Of a stretch of 64,000 nucleotides of DNA, positions 50,637 through 60,267 are shown piece by piece. This stretch comes from Shewanella sp. MR-4. GTDB taxonomy: Bacteria; Pseudomonadota; Gammaproteobacteria; Enterobacterales; Shewanellaceae. A model generated the notes under the pieces. The model had not been told where the DNA came from. It was given only the letters and a program-made list of their open reading frames with translations, and did no database searches. The stretch lies in contig NC_008321.1 in NCBI RefSeq assembly GCF_000014685.1, positions 3,779,001 to 3,843,000 of the forward strand, in the 5' to 3' direction. Numbering within the stretch: the stretch's first letter is position 1; each line of letters opens with the position of its first letter. The translations under genes were made by a program, and so were the position numbers.

Positions 50637-52271
50637 TTGAATTCAATAAGCGACTCAGAATTGGTTCGTGTGTTCGACCAAGAAATTAGTGAAATATACA
50701 ATCGAGCTAAACGTCTTTATAAATCTGCACCGATTCAGACTCTTATTCTACTGAGAGCAATCGCAACGAATATCGCTTATAACCTTCTAGAAGAGTTCCA
50801 AAATGCTACTGATGAAGTGGATTTGTATGGATTGCTAATTGAACTCGAAAAAAAAAGACATGTTAATCACGAAATTGTTCACTACTTACACACAATCAGA
50901 AAGTCTGGCAATAGAGCGGCGCATCCAGAGCAATTTGCAGATAATGAACAGGATTTAGTTAATCAGGCCAGAACAGTATTGTTAACTTTATGCGATACAA
51001 TCAACCTAATCAGGTTTTCTGTACATGGTGCTGTAACTTCACAATATCACTTTGAAGAACCAACTGAGATGGCTCTACAAGAAGCAAGTTATCAAGCCAT
51101 TTTCAACAATGATCCCCAAGCAAAATTTGAGGTAGCGATATCCCTTATAGAAGGAAATCAACTTAGAATAAACCATGAACTCGATACTTTGAGACGATCA
51201 AACACCGACAAACATGACCATTTAAAGAATGCACTTTATCTCTTAGAGTCATCATCTAACTTCAACCATTTAGATAGTCGCTTTGTTCTTGGTCTAGTTT
51301 ATGGTCAGGGGCTAGGTTGTAAGCCGGATATGGTCAAAGCAATAGATCATATGTATTTTTGTGCTAGCCACGGAAATGTTATGGCAAAGGCCTATTTTGG
51401 CGATTTCGTAATAAACAAGAAAGATGCTGACATAAGTGATAAACAGTGCGCATTGGAGTTTTTGGAAGAAGCGGCGAACATGCGTAACCCTTTGGCCCAA
51501 AATGTGCTCAGCGATGTGTACAGTGCCGGCGAATTGGTTGAAAAAAATCAGGCTCGCTCAATTGAACTGCTAATCGAGGCTGCCAACTGTGGATACCCAG
51601 AGTCACAATACAAGCTTTCAGAGATATATCGACAATCCGGAGAGTTAGAAAAATACTGGGAATTTATAGAGAAGGCTATAAACAATAACCATGCACTCGC
51701 CCTCCTTAGTGCAGGCAGGGCCTCTGCTTTGAGTAAGAGTCATCACCGAGCTTTGGAATACTACACTCGTTATCTAGAAATCAACGATGACGCTATCGCT
51801 ACATTGGAATTTGGACAGATCCAACTCAAGACTGCAGGTGAAGATACAGCGAAAATCAAAAAAGGAATTTGGGAGTTAGTCAAGAGTTACCGCGACCCCA
51901 AATGCCCACAAATCTTGCGAAGGCAGATTGAGGTAATCGTCAGTAAATATCTAAAAGAAATCGATAGACTAATCAGTTTTCCCAGTTTGAATGTAAAAGA
52001 ACAGAATGATCTGATAGCATTTTATATGCAGTTTAAAGCTAACGGTTCACCTTACGAATCAATGGAAGCTATGGCCAAAGCTATACATCAATTTTCAGAA
52101 TTGGATTATCCAGAGAAGGAAATGGCACTTAAAGCTTTCTTCTATATGCCCAATAATCACAAATTTAAGGTATCTCAAAGACATCTTCAACTGGGCAAAC
52201 CCAAAATTGGCAGGAACCAAACATGCAATTGTGGTTCTGGACGGAAATACAAACAATGTTGCGGAAAGTAA
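50637..52271 (+). CDS. DUF4145 / Sel1-repeat / SEC-C protein
   Basis: 544 residues. The N-terminal ~130 residues match DUF4145, a helical HEPN-like domain frequent beside restriction and defence genes (TLILLRAIATNIAYNLLEEF, then HTIRKSGNRAAHPEQF with GNRAAH at 91-96). Residues about 205-345 are Sel1/TPR-like repeats (FVLGLVYGQGLGCKPDMVKA, AQNVLSDVYSAGELVEKNQA). The C-terminus is a SEC-C zinc motif (CNCGSGRKYKQCC). A TTG start follows AGGA. Such proteins are likely scaffolds or sensors; no activity is shown. Confidence 0.75.
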   Translation: MNSISDSELVRVFDQEISEIYNRAKRLYKSAPIQTLILLRAIATNIAYNLLEEFQNATDEVDLYGLLIELEKKRHVNHEIVHYLHTIRKSGNRAAHPEQFADNEQDLVNQARTVLLTLCDTINLIRFSVHGAVTSQYHFEEPTEMALQEASYQAIFNNDPQAKFEVAISLIEGNQLRINHELDTLRRSNTDKHDHLKNALYLLESSSNFNHLDSRFVLGLVYGQGLGCKPDMVKAIDHMYFCASHGNVMAKAYFGDFVINKKDADISDKQCALEFLEEAANMRNPLAQNVLSDVYSAGELVEKNQARSIELLIEAANCGYPESQYKLSEIYRQSGELEKYWEFIEKAINNNHALALLSAGRASALSKSHHRALEYYTRYLEINDDAIATLEFGQIQLKTAGEDTAKIKKGIWELVKSYRDPKCPQILRRQIEVIVSKYLKEIDRLISFPSLNVKEQNDLIAFYMQFKANGSPYESMEAMAKAIHQFSELDYPEKEMALKAFFYMPNNHKFKVSQRHLQLGKPKIGRNQTCNCGSGRKYKQCCGK

Positions 52272-53024
52272 ACATTAATCTCCACAAAACTGAAGACGAC
52301 TCATAAGCTCATAGTTGAATCGCCACTAACTATACTAGACCGTAGTTGGTCTCATCTCATGCAGTACCGACGTACAATGTCACAGAAGTAACCAACAACA
52401 CCATTATATGACTCACACTATGCGTCCTGCATTTTAATATATCTTAACATGCAGAAACCGTGTGTTTTCGAGCAGATTTAAGCTGTTTTCGAAGCGAATT
52501 GCTCGATTTTATCGATAGACTTCGATTATGCAAACAGAACTGCATAAATAGTCAGATTTTGACTCATATCTGACTTCTAACTAGCTTAGGCGTTCAGAAT
52601 CGTGTCAGCACACAACGAACACGAGACCTCTGGGCTTTATGCGTGAATCTGTCTGTGAGAGACTAACTCACAAGCTCACTTTGGGACAAAAACATGTTAA
52701 ATTTTTAACCTTATTCGAAAATCTCGGATTAAATTTTCTATGGTTAACGCCTTGTTCAGGTGCACATTTTAATTGGCATTATTTTCAATAAGTGGATCCT
52801 ACGACAAATACACAAAACAAAGTCCAAAAACGGTGTAATAAAATGTGTAGCTTACAACTGCTTGTTAGGTTTTAACCCTGCAAAGCTAGTACTTTATTTA
52901 TTCAAGATCTCGGCATAGACATTTTATCGGGTTATAAATAAATCGAACCACTGAAGTTGAACGTCACTACATTCCTTTTGTTTATGACCATTTTTCAAGT
53001 GAAAATTTATAGTTAGGTCTGATC
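52272..53024. other. 753-base intergenic region between two cargo genes
   Basis: AT-rich sequence lying downstream of both flanking genes (convergent ends). It has many stops in all frames and no gene, RNA or clear terminator that I can name. Fragments such as CTTGTTAGGT near 52870 superficially recall integron recombination sites but lack the paired arms. It is probably eroded sequence between separately acquired cargo modules. Confidence 0.5.
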
Positions 53025-56000
53025 TTATGAAATTTTAACTAATACATTCTCGCTATCAGCATCTAAGATCGACTTTGGATTTTGAACATAACCAAGCTCA
53101 TCTTTAACATAGGAAGTTACTGATCTGGCCAAATAGTCACTCAAAGATCTATCTGTTACGTATTTTTCTGACAAAATTGCTTCAGGCTGTTTACATGTCA
53201 TGGCTTGAGATAAGTGATAGGTCCAAATCCCTTGCTTCAAGTTGTCACATGAGTACGAGCTTTGCCCTGGTTGGCAAGAAAAATATGATGCTAGATAGTT
53301 ACTATCACTCAATATGAGCTTTATCTCATCACCGTCGATATTCGCTAGTATGTTCCTACTATTTTCATCCGAAAATGACTGTGCACAGGCATCAATGAAA
53401 ATCATTGCTGAATTACATTTTGATTTTGCCAGAGGATCCAATAAAACATCTCTTAGTGATATCGCAGTTTTATCTACATGCATCGGATGCATGTCGTAAG
53501 TAGACAAGTAATTAGTTATCCCATTATGAAATCCATGTCCCACATAATAAAAAATAAGACGATCTCTTGAGGACAAGCCATGGAACAAGCTTTGTAAGTC
53601 ATACAGCAAATTGTTGTGTAAAGCTTCATCATTGAGAATCAAATGAATGTTTTCTTCATCTACGTCTAAAGACTCAATTAGTGCTTTCTTAAATAATAGG
53701 GCATCATTCTCAGCATATTTTACCGATGGGACCTTGTTATTATCTCTTGGGGCGTAATTTTCGATACCAATAATAATTGCTATGGTTTTTTCAAAATCTG
53801 GAATTGAAAGTGTTTTTCCCATGCTAGGTCCTTGGGAGGTAATATTATATTTAATTTTACTTTCTTTTCCTTCCCTTATGTATATTTGATTGCCTAGGGA
53901 TACTTCATCAATAGTTTTTTCCGTCTTAATAACAAAAAGACGTCTAGAGTCTATATTAACCCAATCAAAAGTAACCTCAGGTTTCGGTGATATAAATGAA
54001 ATTGCTTCAGTCATGATTTCACCTATTCGGTAATCAGAGCTTAAACCAACTATTTCATTCAGATTTGAAGTAATCTCATTGATTCCAAATACTAAAGTAC
54101 CGCCTTCTGTATTTGCGAACGAAGCTATGATTTTAGCAACCTGAAATGGGGCTAACGGAACTGCATTAAATTCGTGCTTCAAAGATTTTGGTTTGTTACA
54201 TAACTCGGTTACTTCAGTGCTTGAAATAGCTAATCGTGTTACTGGAATTTTGTTTATTTCTGTTAACTTGAGAAATTGTCCTAAAGTGATCTTTTGTGGC
54301 GTATTTTCACCATCTTCACACCATAACTCTGCGTCTACATACTCCAGCACATCAAACTCTGCGGTATAATAAAGCAGAACCTCATCATTATCTGAAGGTC
54401 TAGCAACTATTGTGACATCCTTGCCATTCTTAGTAATACCTCCGATAATACTTTTGGCTATCTCATAGTGATTTGAGCAATCATACTCAGGCAAAGAATT
54501 TAAGTAGTGAGTAATATTCTTTACTGCCCTTGATATTAAGCCTTGTACATACTTTAGCCGCTTATAATCTGATGAAGGGATGTGAAAAAAATCAGGCGAA
54601 ATACCTTTTTTCTCTACTTCGTCTTCAAGATCCTCAAATGAGCGAATAGTTATACTAGCCAAAGACTTCTGAATAGTTTCATCTAATATCGACCTATGCT
54701 CATTAGTGAATAATTCATGGTCAGGAATTTCAATATACAACTCTTTGAAATGCTCATTTATTTCTATATTTTCTGACCTTAAGAGAAAATCTAGTTTCTT
54801 ATCGTGACCTAGTAACTCGAAGTAATTGCATAACTTATCTGAAAGGTCTATTAATACTCGATTCGAATTCCACGGCTTTGTTACATAAAATTTATTCTTA
54901 TCAAAATGTAAATTAACATTTCTAACGAAGTCGATATCACTATATTTAATCTGTAACGCATCAGCTTCAATAGCATCTAACTGCGACAATTTATCATCTA
55001 ATTTTGTAATATTTTCTTTAGTTTTATCATCGCTACATTCATTAATTACCCAAACTTTAAAATACGGGATTATATTTTTTATTTTTGTTATGAGACCGTT
55101 AGATTTTTCAGGAGCTGTTTTAATTAACTCAAAATCACTTTGTTCCAAAATCTTAATATTGAAAGCCTTTAAAAATGATTTTAAATTAGGATTGTTTTTG
55201 TTTTGCGCATTCAATTCTAAAAAATCAAATTCATCATGGAATACGTTACTATTTCCATCTAAGAAATATTTTAAAGAATTGCAACTTACAGGAATACCTC
55301 TGGTATTTTGCAATTTTGAGTCTTTGGCCCACTCTTCAACTTGTTTTAACTCTTGTTCATTCCAATTAACACATTGAGTTAATAACTCTTTATAGACTAA
55401 CTGTATTGTTTCGATATTTTTCTTTTTAACATCACCTTTTTCAGTTGTGTCTTTTGATATTTCGCTAAGCAGTTTTAGATAGTCAGAAACCTCTAAAAAA
55501 GTTTTAAAATCAAAGAATGAGAGCCAATTAGGTGTTAATTGAGGACCATCAAATACGGGTAGGTAATTACCTGCAATTTTCTTCATTTCTTCTGTATTAA
55601 GAAGCACTTTATCTGATGATTCACATTCTTTAGTAACAACAGGAATGCACTTGAGATTTTTAATAAACCATGAGGTATAGTCACCAACTTTGTCACCACT
55701 TGTTCTACCTGGCCTACCAGAGTTCCCCCAGAATGCTATTGGAAATGAAATTAAATCTGTAGTAGAACAATTTTCAACAATATCTCTCCAAAACTGTAGA
55801 GAGAATTGATAATTATTAATTGAGTAGTTTATATACTTAAGAGTAGATATTTTACTATAAGTATCGGCTGTAAACGTTGTTTGCCATGGCCTGAATTTTT
55901 TATCACTCCTATCAAAATAACCATTTAAATAGCCTTGCGCCACCAGTTCTGTTCGGCTTGTTTTATCTTCAATTTTAATACAAGTTATTCCATCTTGAAC

Positions 56001-58088
56001 ACCAAGAAATTTAAAAAATCTCTTCCATTCATCTGTATCTGCTTTTTTAGTTAAATAAACCTCACTAACAAATATATCTTGATTAAGTACCCCTTCTATT
56101 TCTATACGAGGTAAGTATATTTTCGATAAAAAGCATTCACTTGCCTTTAGCAGGCATCCTTGAGTAGTCATTAGTTTTAAGTTGGATAAACTTGAAAGCA
56201 CATCTGCAACTAAGTCACCTTTTTTATAAAGGGAAAATAGGTCATGCATGGTTTTAACTGCATTTTCTTCTGTAATATAACTTTCTGCATTAGGGATTAT
56301 TGTTTTCGTAATAAAACTGATATCTGTTTTTTCAACCACCCCAAGATTCCCGAGCCACGACCTGATATCAATTTCAGTTGATAACCAATCTTGCAACCTT
56401 GGGTGAATAAAAGATAATTCACTATCTTTTACATTCCAGTTTGTATCTTTACTTGTTGGAAAATAAATGTTGCATGGTGCGTTTAAAACCCCTTTATGAT
56501 CCCAAATAAAAGCTAATTCACTAAGTTGTGCTTTAGTAAGGCTTTCAAAAGTTTCTTTTTCAGAAAGATATTTTAAGTGCTTTATTAACTCTATGTTATT
56601 TTCTATTGAATGTTCATCAATAAAGTCTTTTGATTTAACAAGTCCATGTAAAAAACTCCATTCAAAAGTACTTGCTCCTAATGCTTTAAACTCCTTACCA
56701 AATCCAGTGTTTTCGACAAAGACTTTAGTACTTTCTTTACCTGTTGATTCAGAACCATCAATGAATGATTTTATCGCTTTCTCACCAATAAATGACTTTC
56801 TAGATAAAAAAGTAAAATCGATTATTGAGTCTTTAATTTTAACTAATGATTCCGGCTTTTCTCGCACAAAAGCAACAGTTTCGATAGCTTCTTGCCTACC
56901 TATATTGAATTGTGTTCCCAATTCATCATTGTGTATTCTATCTGGAATTAACTTGTACGCTTGATACTGATATTCTGTCTCAACTAAGCGTGCAATCCAT
57001 TTGAATACTTCAACCGAAATACACTTAAACAGCCATTGGTTCCACTTTGAGTCTGCATGAAGGTTCTCTCGGTTTGCGTTGGTAAGAAAACTAGTATTTA
57101 CTAAAACAGGTAGTGAGTATTTAGTTTCTTCTGTAGGTAAATAAGAATATATTCGTCTTTCATTCTGAGACAGCTTTATTATTCCATCAGCGCCTGTTTT
57201 TGCAGCAAGTGTTAACTCAATAGTCTCGGCATTTAATAGTTTGTCAGGTATATTCCTTTCATCTTGAAGAGCGACTTTTAGATCACTAGGTACATTCAGT
57301 GTTATAGAGCTAGTCAACCATTTTTTTTGTTCACTTTGGCCATCTTTTAAAACTATACGATTACTTTCAGAACGATCTATTTCAATATGCTTTCTATTAT
57401 CTATATCAAAATTAATTGATGAAATACTTTTCAAAAAAAGGTACATATTGACATCTTCTGACAATTCTTTAAGAGCCAAAAGAACATCGCCTTTATCATT
57501 TAATTCAATAATTGTTGCTACATTGGCATTTATTGTTTTTAGATAAAGTTCTATAGGTTTTAAAATCCCTTCTCTTACATCGGTGTATATGGGAATTATC
57601 TGCCAAGGATTAACAAACTCCCTATCACTTTTTGCTTCCCACTCTTCTTTTGTACCATCCCATATCCAATTAAATGGATAGGATGCATCAAATCTAAAAT
57701 ATTCATTAGCTGTAAAAATCGTAACTTTATCAGATTGTCCAAAAACAGATTTAAACCCTATACCTTTATAACCCGTTTTGCTTGAATCTTCTTTTTTAGT
57801 TCCATAATTAACGTTACAAATACCTCTCACATCACGAGGACTAAACTCTCGACCAGAATGAGCTACAACCAGAGAATTTCCGAATACCTTAATCCAAACT
57901 TTTACCGAATGTCCAGGCTCTGCTGAATCATCTGCATTCTGTAAAAGCTCATAGATAAAGCGTTTTGAATCTGTATATAAATCCGTTGATAAAGATACTA
58001 AAGAGCTTGCTTGGTTTGTCGCTTGATCTGGTGTTGCATAATTACTATTATCATGAAATAAACCATCAATTACTTCTTTCATCTTCAT
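53025..58088 (-). CDS. Giant sacsin/Hsp90-like ATPase - AlbA_2 - caspase-like fusion protein
   Basis: 1687 residues. Residues 1-220 are a GHKL (Hsp90/sacsin-type) ATPase: N-box FIYELLQNADD (Glu47, Asn51, Asp53), HSGREFSPRDVRGI, and lid motif KTGYKGIGFKSVFG (104-117). About 1000 middle residues carry no recognised domain. Residues about 1296-1415 form an AlbA_2/Schlafen-like domain (IIASFANTEGGTLVFGINE, then IYIREGKESK). Residues about 1435-1687 form a C14 caspase-like domain (IAIIIGIENYAPRD) with catalytic His1518 in YYVGHGFH and Cys1568 in MIFIDACAQS. No partner gene adjoins. The layout suggests an ATP-gated sensor that releases a protease or abortive-infection activity. That role is inferred. 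Confidence 0.85.
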   Translation of the reverse strand: MKMKEVIDGLFHDNSNYATPDQATNQASSLVSLSTDLYTDSKRFIYELLQNADDSAEPGHSVKVWIKVFGNSLVVAHSGREFSPRDVRGICNVNYGTKKEDSSKTGYKGIGFKSVFGQSDKVTIFTANEYFRFDASYPFNWIWDGTKEEWEAKSDREFVNPWQIIPIYTDVREGILKPIELYLKTINANVATIIELNDKGDVLLALKELSEDVNMYLFLKSISSINFDIDNRKHIEIDRSESNRIVLKDGQSEQKKWLTSSITLNVPSDLKVALQDERNIPDKLLNAETIELTLAAKTGADGIIKLSQNERRIYSYLPTEETKYSLPVLVNTSFLTNANRENLHADSKWNQWLFKCISVEVFKWIARLVETEYQYQAYKLIPDRIHNDELGTQFNIGRQEAIETVAFVREKPESLVKIKDSIIDFTFLSRKSFIGEKAIKSFIDGSESTGKESTKVFVENTGFGKEFKALGASTFEWSFLHGLVKSKDFIDEHSIENNIELIKHLKYLSEKETFESLTKAQLSELAFIWDHKGVLNAPCNIYFPTSKDTNWNVKDSELSFIHPRLQDWLSTEIDIRSWLGNLGVVEKTDISFITKTIIPNAESYITEENAVKTMHDLFSLYKKGDLVADVLSSLSNLKLMTTQGCLLKASECFLSKIYLPRIEIEGVLNQDIFVSEVYLTKKADTDEWKRFFKFLGVQDGITCIKIEDKTSRTELVAQGYLNGYFDRSDKKFRPWQTTFTADTYSKISTLKYINYSINNYQFSLQFWRDIVENCSTTDLISFPIAFWGNSGRPGRTSGDKVGDYTSWFIKNLKCIPVVTKECESSDKVLLNTEEMKKIAGNYLPVFDGPQLTPNWLSFFDFKTFLEVSDYLKLLSEISKDTTEKGDVKKKNIETIQLVYKELLTQCVNWNEQELKQVEEWAKDSKLQNTRGIPVSCNSLKYFLDGNSNVFHDEFDFLELNAQNKNNPNLKSFLKAFNIKILEQSDFELIKTAPEKSNGLITKIKNIIPYFKVWVINECSDDKTKENITKLDDKLSQLDAIEADALQIKYSDIDFVRNVNLHFDKNKFYVTKPWNSNRVLIDLSDKLCNYFELLGHDKKLDFLLRSENIEINEHFKELYIEIPDHELFTNEHRSILDETIQKSLASITIRSFEDLEDEVEKKGISPDFFHIPSSDYKRLKYVQGLISRAVKNITHYLNSLPEYDCSNHYEIAKSIIGGITKNGKDVTIVARPSDNDEVLLYYTAEFDVLEYVDAELWCEDGENTPQKITLGQFLKLTEINKIPVTRLAISSTEVTELCNKPKSLKHEFNAVPLAPFQVAKIIASFANTEGGTLVFGINEITSNLNEIVGLSSDYRIGEIMTEAISFISPKPEVTFDWVNIDSRRLFVIKTEKTIDEVSLGNQIYIREGKESKIKYNITSQGPSMGKTLSIPDFEKTIAIIIGIENYAPRDNNKVPSVKYAENDALLFKKALIESLDVDEENIHLILNDEALHNNLLYDLQSLFHGLSSRDRLIFYYVGHGFHNGITNYLSTYDMHPMHVDKTAISLRDVLLDPLAKSKCNSAMIFIDACAQSFSDENSRNILANIDGDEIKLILSDSNYLASYFSCQPGQSSYSCDNLKQGIWTYHLSQAMTCKQPEAILSEKYVTDRSLSDYLARSVTSYVKDELGYVQNPKSILDADSENVLVKIS

Positions 58089-58528
58089 TCGTAACTCTCT
58101 TTTAGTGGCTCAGTAACGACATTTATCAATTATTAATAATGTCTCTAGCTCATCGCATACTTTTCAGCCTATGAACATTTTTAAAACTACATCTACGTTA
58201 TGATTCAGTCAATTTTTACGCACCTAGATTCTTAATCTAACGATTATAACGCAAAGGTGCGGTTTCCCGTGTCCGTTGCTGCGGCTTGTTTTGTAAATGA
58301 CAGATTACGTAGGAGATGCGCATGATGATGGTCGATTTGACGTCTTCTCCCTATCCAGCCAACATTGAGAATGTTTGGTCCTCACTTGAAATTGGCTGGG
58401 AGTGGCTGTGTACAAGCTTGCTTCTACTGCTTATTTAGTAAATTTGTTGCATTACTAAAATTTGGTCAATCTTTGTATATAAGATTTAGCCTAAATCACA
58501 TGCTGAATCACAATGGGGCATATCCTCG
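58089..58528. other. Intergenic region between the ATPase-caspase gene and umuC
   Basis: About 440 bases containing the upstream region of the giant gene, the small open frame listed next, and a short operator-like inverted repeat TTTAGTAA (58434-58441) / TTACTAAA (58452-58459). The composition changes here from very AT-rich cargo to the more balanced umuDC side, so this is a likely cargo boundary. Confidence 0.45.
58322..58438 (+). CDS. Possible 38-residue membrane peptide
   Basis: ATG at 58322 follows TAGGAG at good spacing and opens MMMVDLTSSPYPANIENVWS, ending SLLLLLI before TAG. The tail CTSLLLLLI is hydrophobic. It could be a real small protein or the remnant 5' end of a lost element gene. 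I recognise no family. Confidence 0.3.
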   Translation: MMMVDLTSSPYPANIENVWSSLEIGWEWLCTSLLLLLI

Positions 58529-59785
58529 TTAGCACTTAATACACGGCACACTTCGCCACTTAGTCGTATATTGTGGCGTCAGTAATTCCCTCCGCATTGC
58601 CCATTTTTGCTCTATGCCTTGAGCTGCAACAAACAGAGTATCACTACCGTAGCGTTGGTTAATGTGATCGAGTGTAAGCATTAGCGTCGGCTTTGTGGTC
58701 GGTGGATTGAACAAGTCTAATTGGCTGTGTTTCTCGCTCGCTAAATCAATCAAACCTACGCCTATCTTGTAATAGCGTACTCCTTCACGAAACAGCTTGG
58801 GTGCGGCTTCACATACTGCTTTAGTCAGCTCTATCGTACAGTTCGTCGGACAAGGGAAGTGCACCACAGTTTTATAGCTAACAGGGCGCTCATCATGGGG
58901 TGAGTTACTCGCAAATAGCAGCATCGTCTTGCAAACAGAGCCTTGCTTACGTGCTTTAGCAGCCGCAATTCCCACATGCTTGCTCAGTGCTTGGAGTAAC
59001 GATTCAAAATCAGTGATACGCTCACCCATGCTTCTTGTCGAGAATATCTGCTTCTTATCAGCTCTCGCTTCATCCCACACCTTGCATGCTTGGCCGTTAA
59101 GCTCTCGTACTGTCCGCTCGACTTCAATGCTGAACTGTTTACGGGCTAGCCCTGCTGGCATGTTCGCTAGGTCAAATGCAGTACGGATATTCATCAGTTC
59201 AAGCTTTGCACTAATCCTGCGCCCAATTCCCCAAACATCACCTACTGCTAGCTGCTTTAGAATAGCGGTTCGGTCTTGGTCATTGTCAATAACACAAACC
59301 CCTTTATAACCCTCAATCTTCTTAGCTGCATGGTTAGCCAGTTTTGCCAACGTCAGGGTTTCCGCAATTCCCACACAAACTGGCAAGCGAGCTTCTTTCC
59401 ATACAGCGCGTCTTATTAATTGACCTTGGGTGTGGAGGCATTTTATTGCTGGATAGCAGTTCTTAAACGAGAGGAACGTTTCATCGATGCTATAGACATG
59501 CTGCTCAGGCGCAAAGCGGCCAATGATATCCATCATCTTGCTAGACAAGTCAGCATACAGTTCATAATTAGATGAACACGCAATCACACCACGCTCAGCA
59601 CATTGTGCTTTGACTTGAAAGTAAGGCACAAACTTCTGAATACCCGCCTCTTTAGCCTGCCTATTGGCGGCAACAATCATCCCATCATTATTACTTAGCA
59701 CAACAACAGGCTTACCACGCCAATCAGGCCGGAATACTTGTTCCGCACTACAGTAAAAGCTGTTGGCATCGACTAGCGCAAACAT
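58529..59785 (-). CDS. umuC: UmuC-type Y-family DNA polymerase (Pol V subunit)
   Basis: 418-residue Y-family translesion polymerase. FALVDANSFYCSAEQVFRPD gives the first catalytic Asp (Asp6), and VYSIDETFLSF the Asp101-Glu102 pair. NHAAKKIEGYKGVC and VGDVWGIGRRISAKLEL are the helix-hairpin-helix region, and the C-terminus is the UmuC DUF4113-like tail (LDLFNPPTTKPTLMLTLDHI NQRYG). The length is typical. It follows umuD by 7 bases and would share its LexA-controlled promoter, but umuD is interrupted. Confidence 0.94.
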   Translation of the reverse strand: MFALVDANSFYCSAEQVFRPDWRGKPVVVLSNNDGMIVAANRQAKEAGIQKFVPYFQVKAQCAERGVIACSSNYELYADLSSKMMDIIGRFAPEQHVYSIDETFLSFKNCYPAIKCLHTQGQLIRRAVWKEARLPVCVGIAETLTLAKLANHAAKKIEGYKGVCVIDNDQDRTAILKQLAVGDVWGIGRRISAKLELMNIRTAFDLANMPAGLARKQFSIEVERTVRELNGQACKVWDEARADKKQIFSTRSMGERITDFESLLQALSKHVGIAAAKARKQGSVCKTMLLFASNSPHDERPVSYKTVVHFPCPTNCTIELTKAVCEAAPKLFREGVRYYKIGVGLIDLASEKHSQLDLFNPPTTKPTLMLTLDHINQRYGSDTLFVAAQGIEQKWAMRRELLTPQYTTKWRSVPCIKC

Positions 59786-59792
59786 CTACTTT

Positions 59793-60206
59793 TTACCCAA
59801 TTTTTTTACTCAATACAGGACTTTTACGGTGGCAACGAATAGAACGAGTGATTACGCCTTCAATACTAAACTCGTCGTATTCATGAATAATGACAGGCAG
59901 GTGTTGCTGATTAGAGGAAAGCAGTAAACGGCGGGGGATATCAATGATTTTACAGACAAACTCCCTATTTAAATTGGCTACAATGACATCGCCATTTCGC
60001 ACCGTCTCGTGGCGGTCAACAATGAGAATATTACCATCAAAGATACCGACATCTTGCATCTAGTCCCCTAGGGCATAAGCCATAAAAGTTGAGCTTGGGT
60101 GGTCTACCAATAGCTCATCCAAGCTTAGACCTAGCTGAGTGTATTCAGCCGCAGGTGACTCAAAACCTGTAATGCCAGCACGAGCAGGAATAGGGATAAC
60201 ACACAC
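59793..60206 (-). pseudogene. umuD: UmuD with an amber codon at the catalytic serine
   Basis: GTG at 60206 opens a UmuD-like protein (MCVIPIPARAGITGFESPAA, with the AG autocleavage position) that runs to YALGD and then meets TAG at 60060-60062. Reading resumes at once with MQDVGIFDGNILIVDRHETV and the full peptidase S24 domain to the normal end. In the family this position is the Ser of GDSM, the nucleophile of self-cleavage. One base change (TCG to TAG) explains it. The protein would be truncated at 48 residues, or re-initiated at Met50 without catalysis. Confidence 0.88.
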
Positions 60207-60218
60207 AGCAATGAACCA

Positions 60219-60234
60219 CTGTTAATATATACAG
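60219..60234. promoter_or_regulatory. LexA (SOS) box of umuDC
   Basis: CTGTTAATATATACAG fits the LexA consensus CTGT-N8-ACAG exactly, with an AT-rich core. It lies 13 bases upstream of the umuD start, so umuDC is expected to be SOS-induced. Confidence 0.9.
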
Positions 60235-60267
60235 TAATTATAATCGCAGAATAGCAGCTAGCAAGAT

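Noticed and set aside
52740..52880. Integron attC-like site (TTAACGCCTTGTT ... CTTGTTAGGT)
   Set aside because: The left core deviates from RYYYAAC, and the inner L arms do not pair, so it does not fold as an attC hairpin. No integron integrase or cassette array is present.
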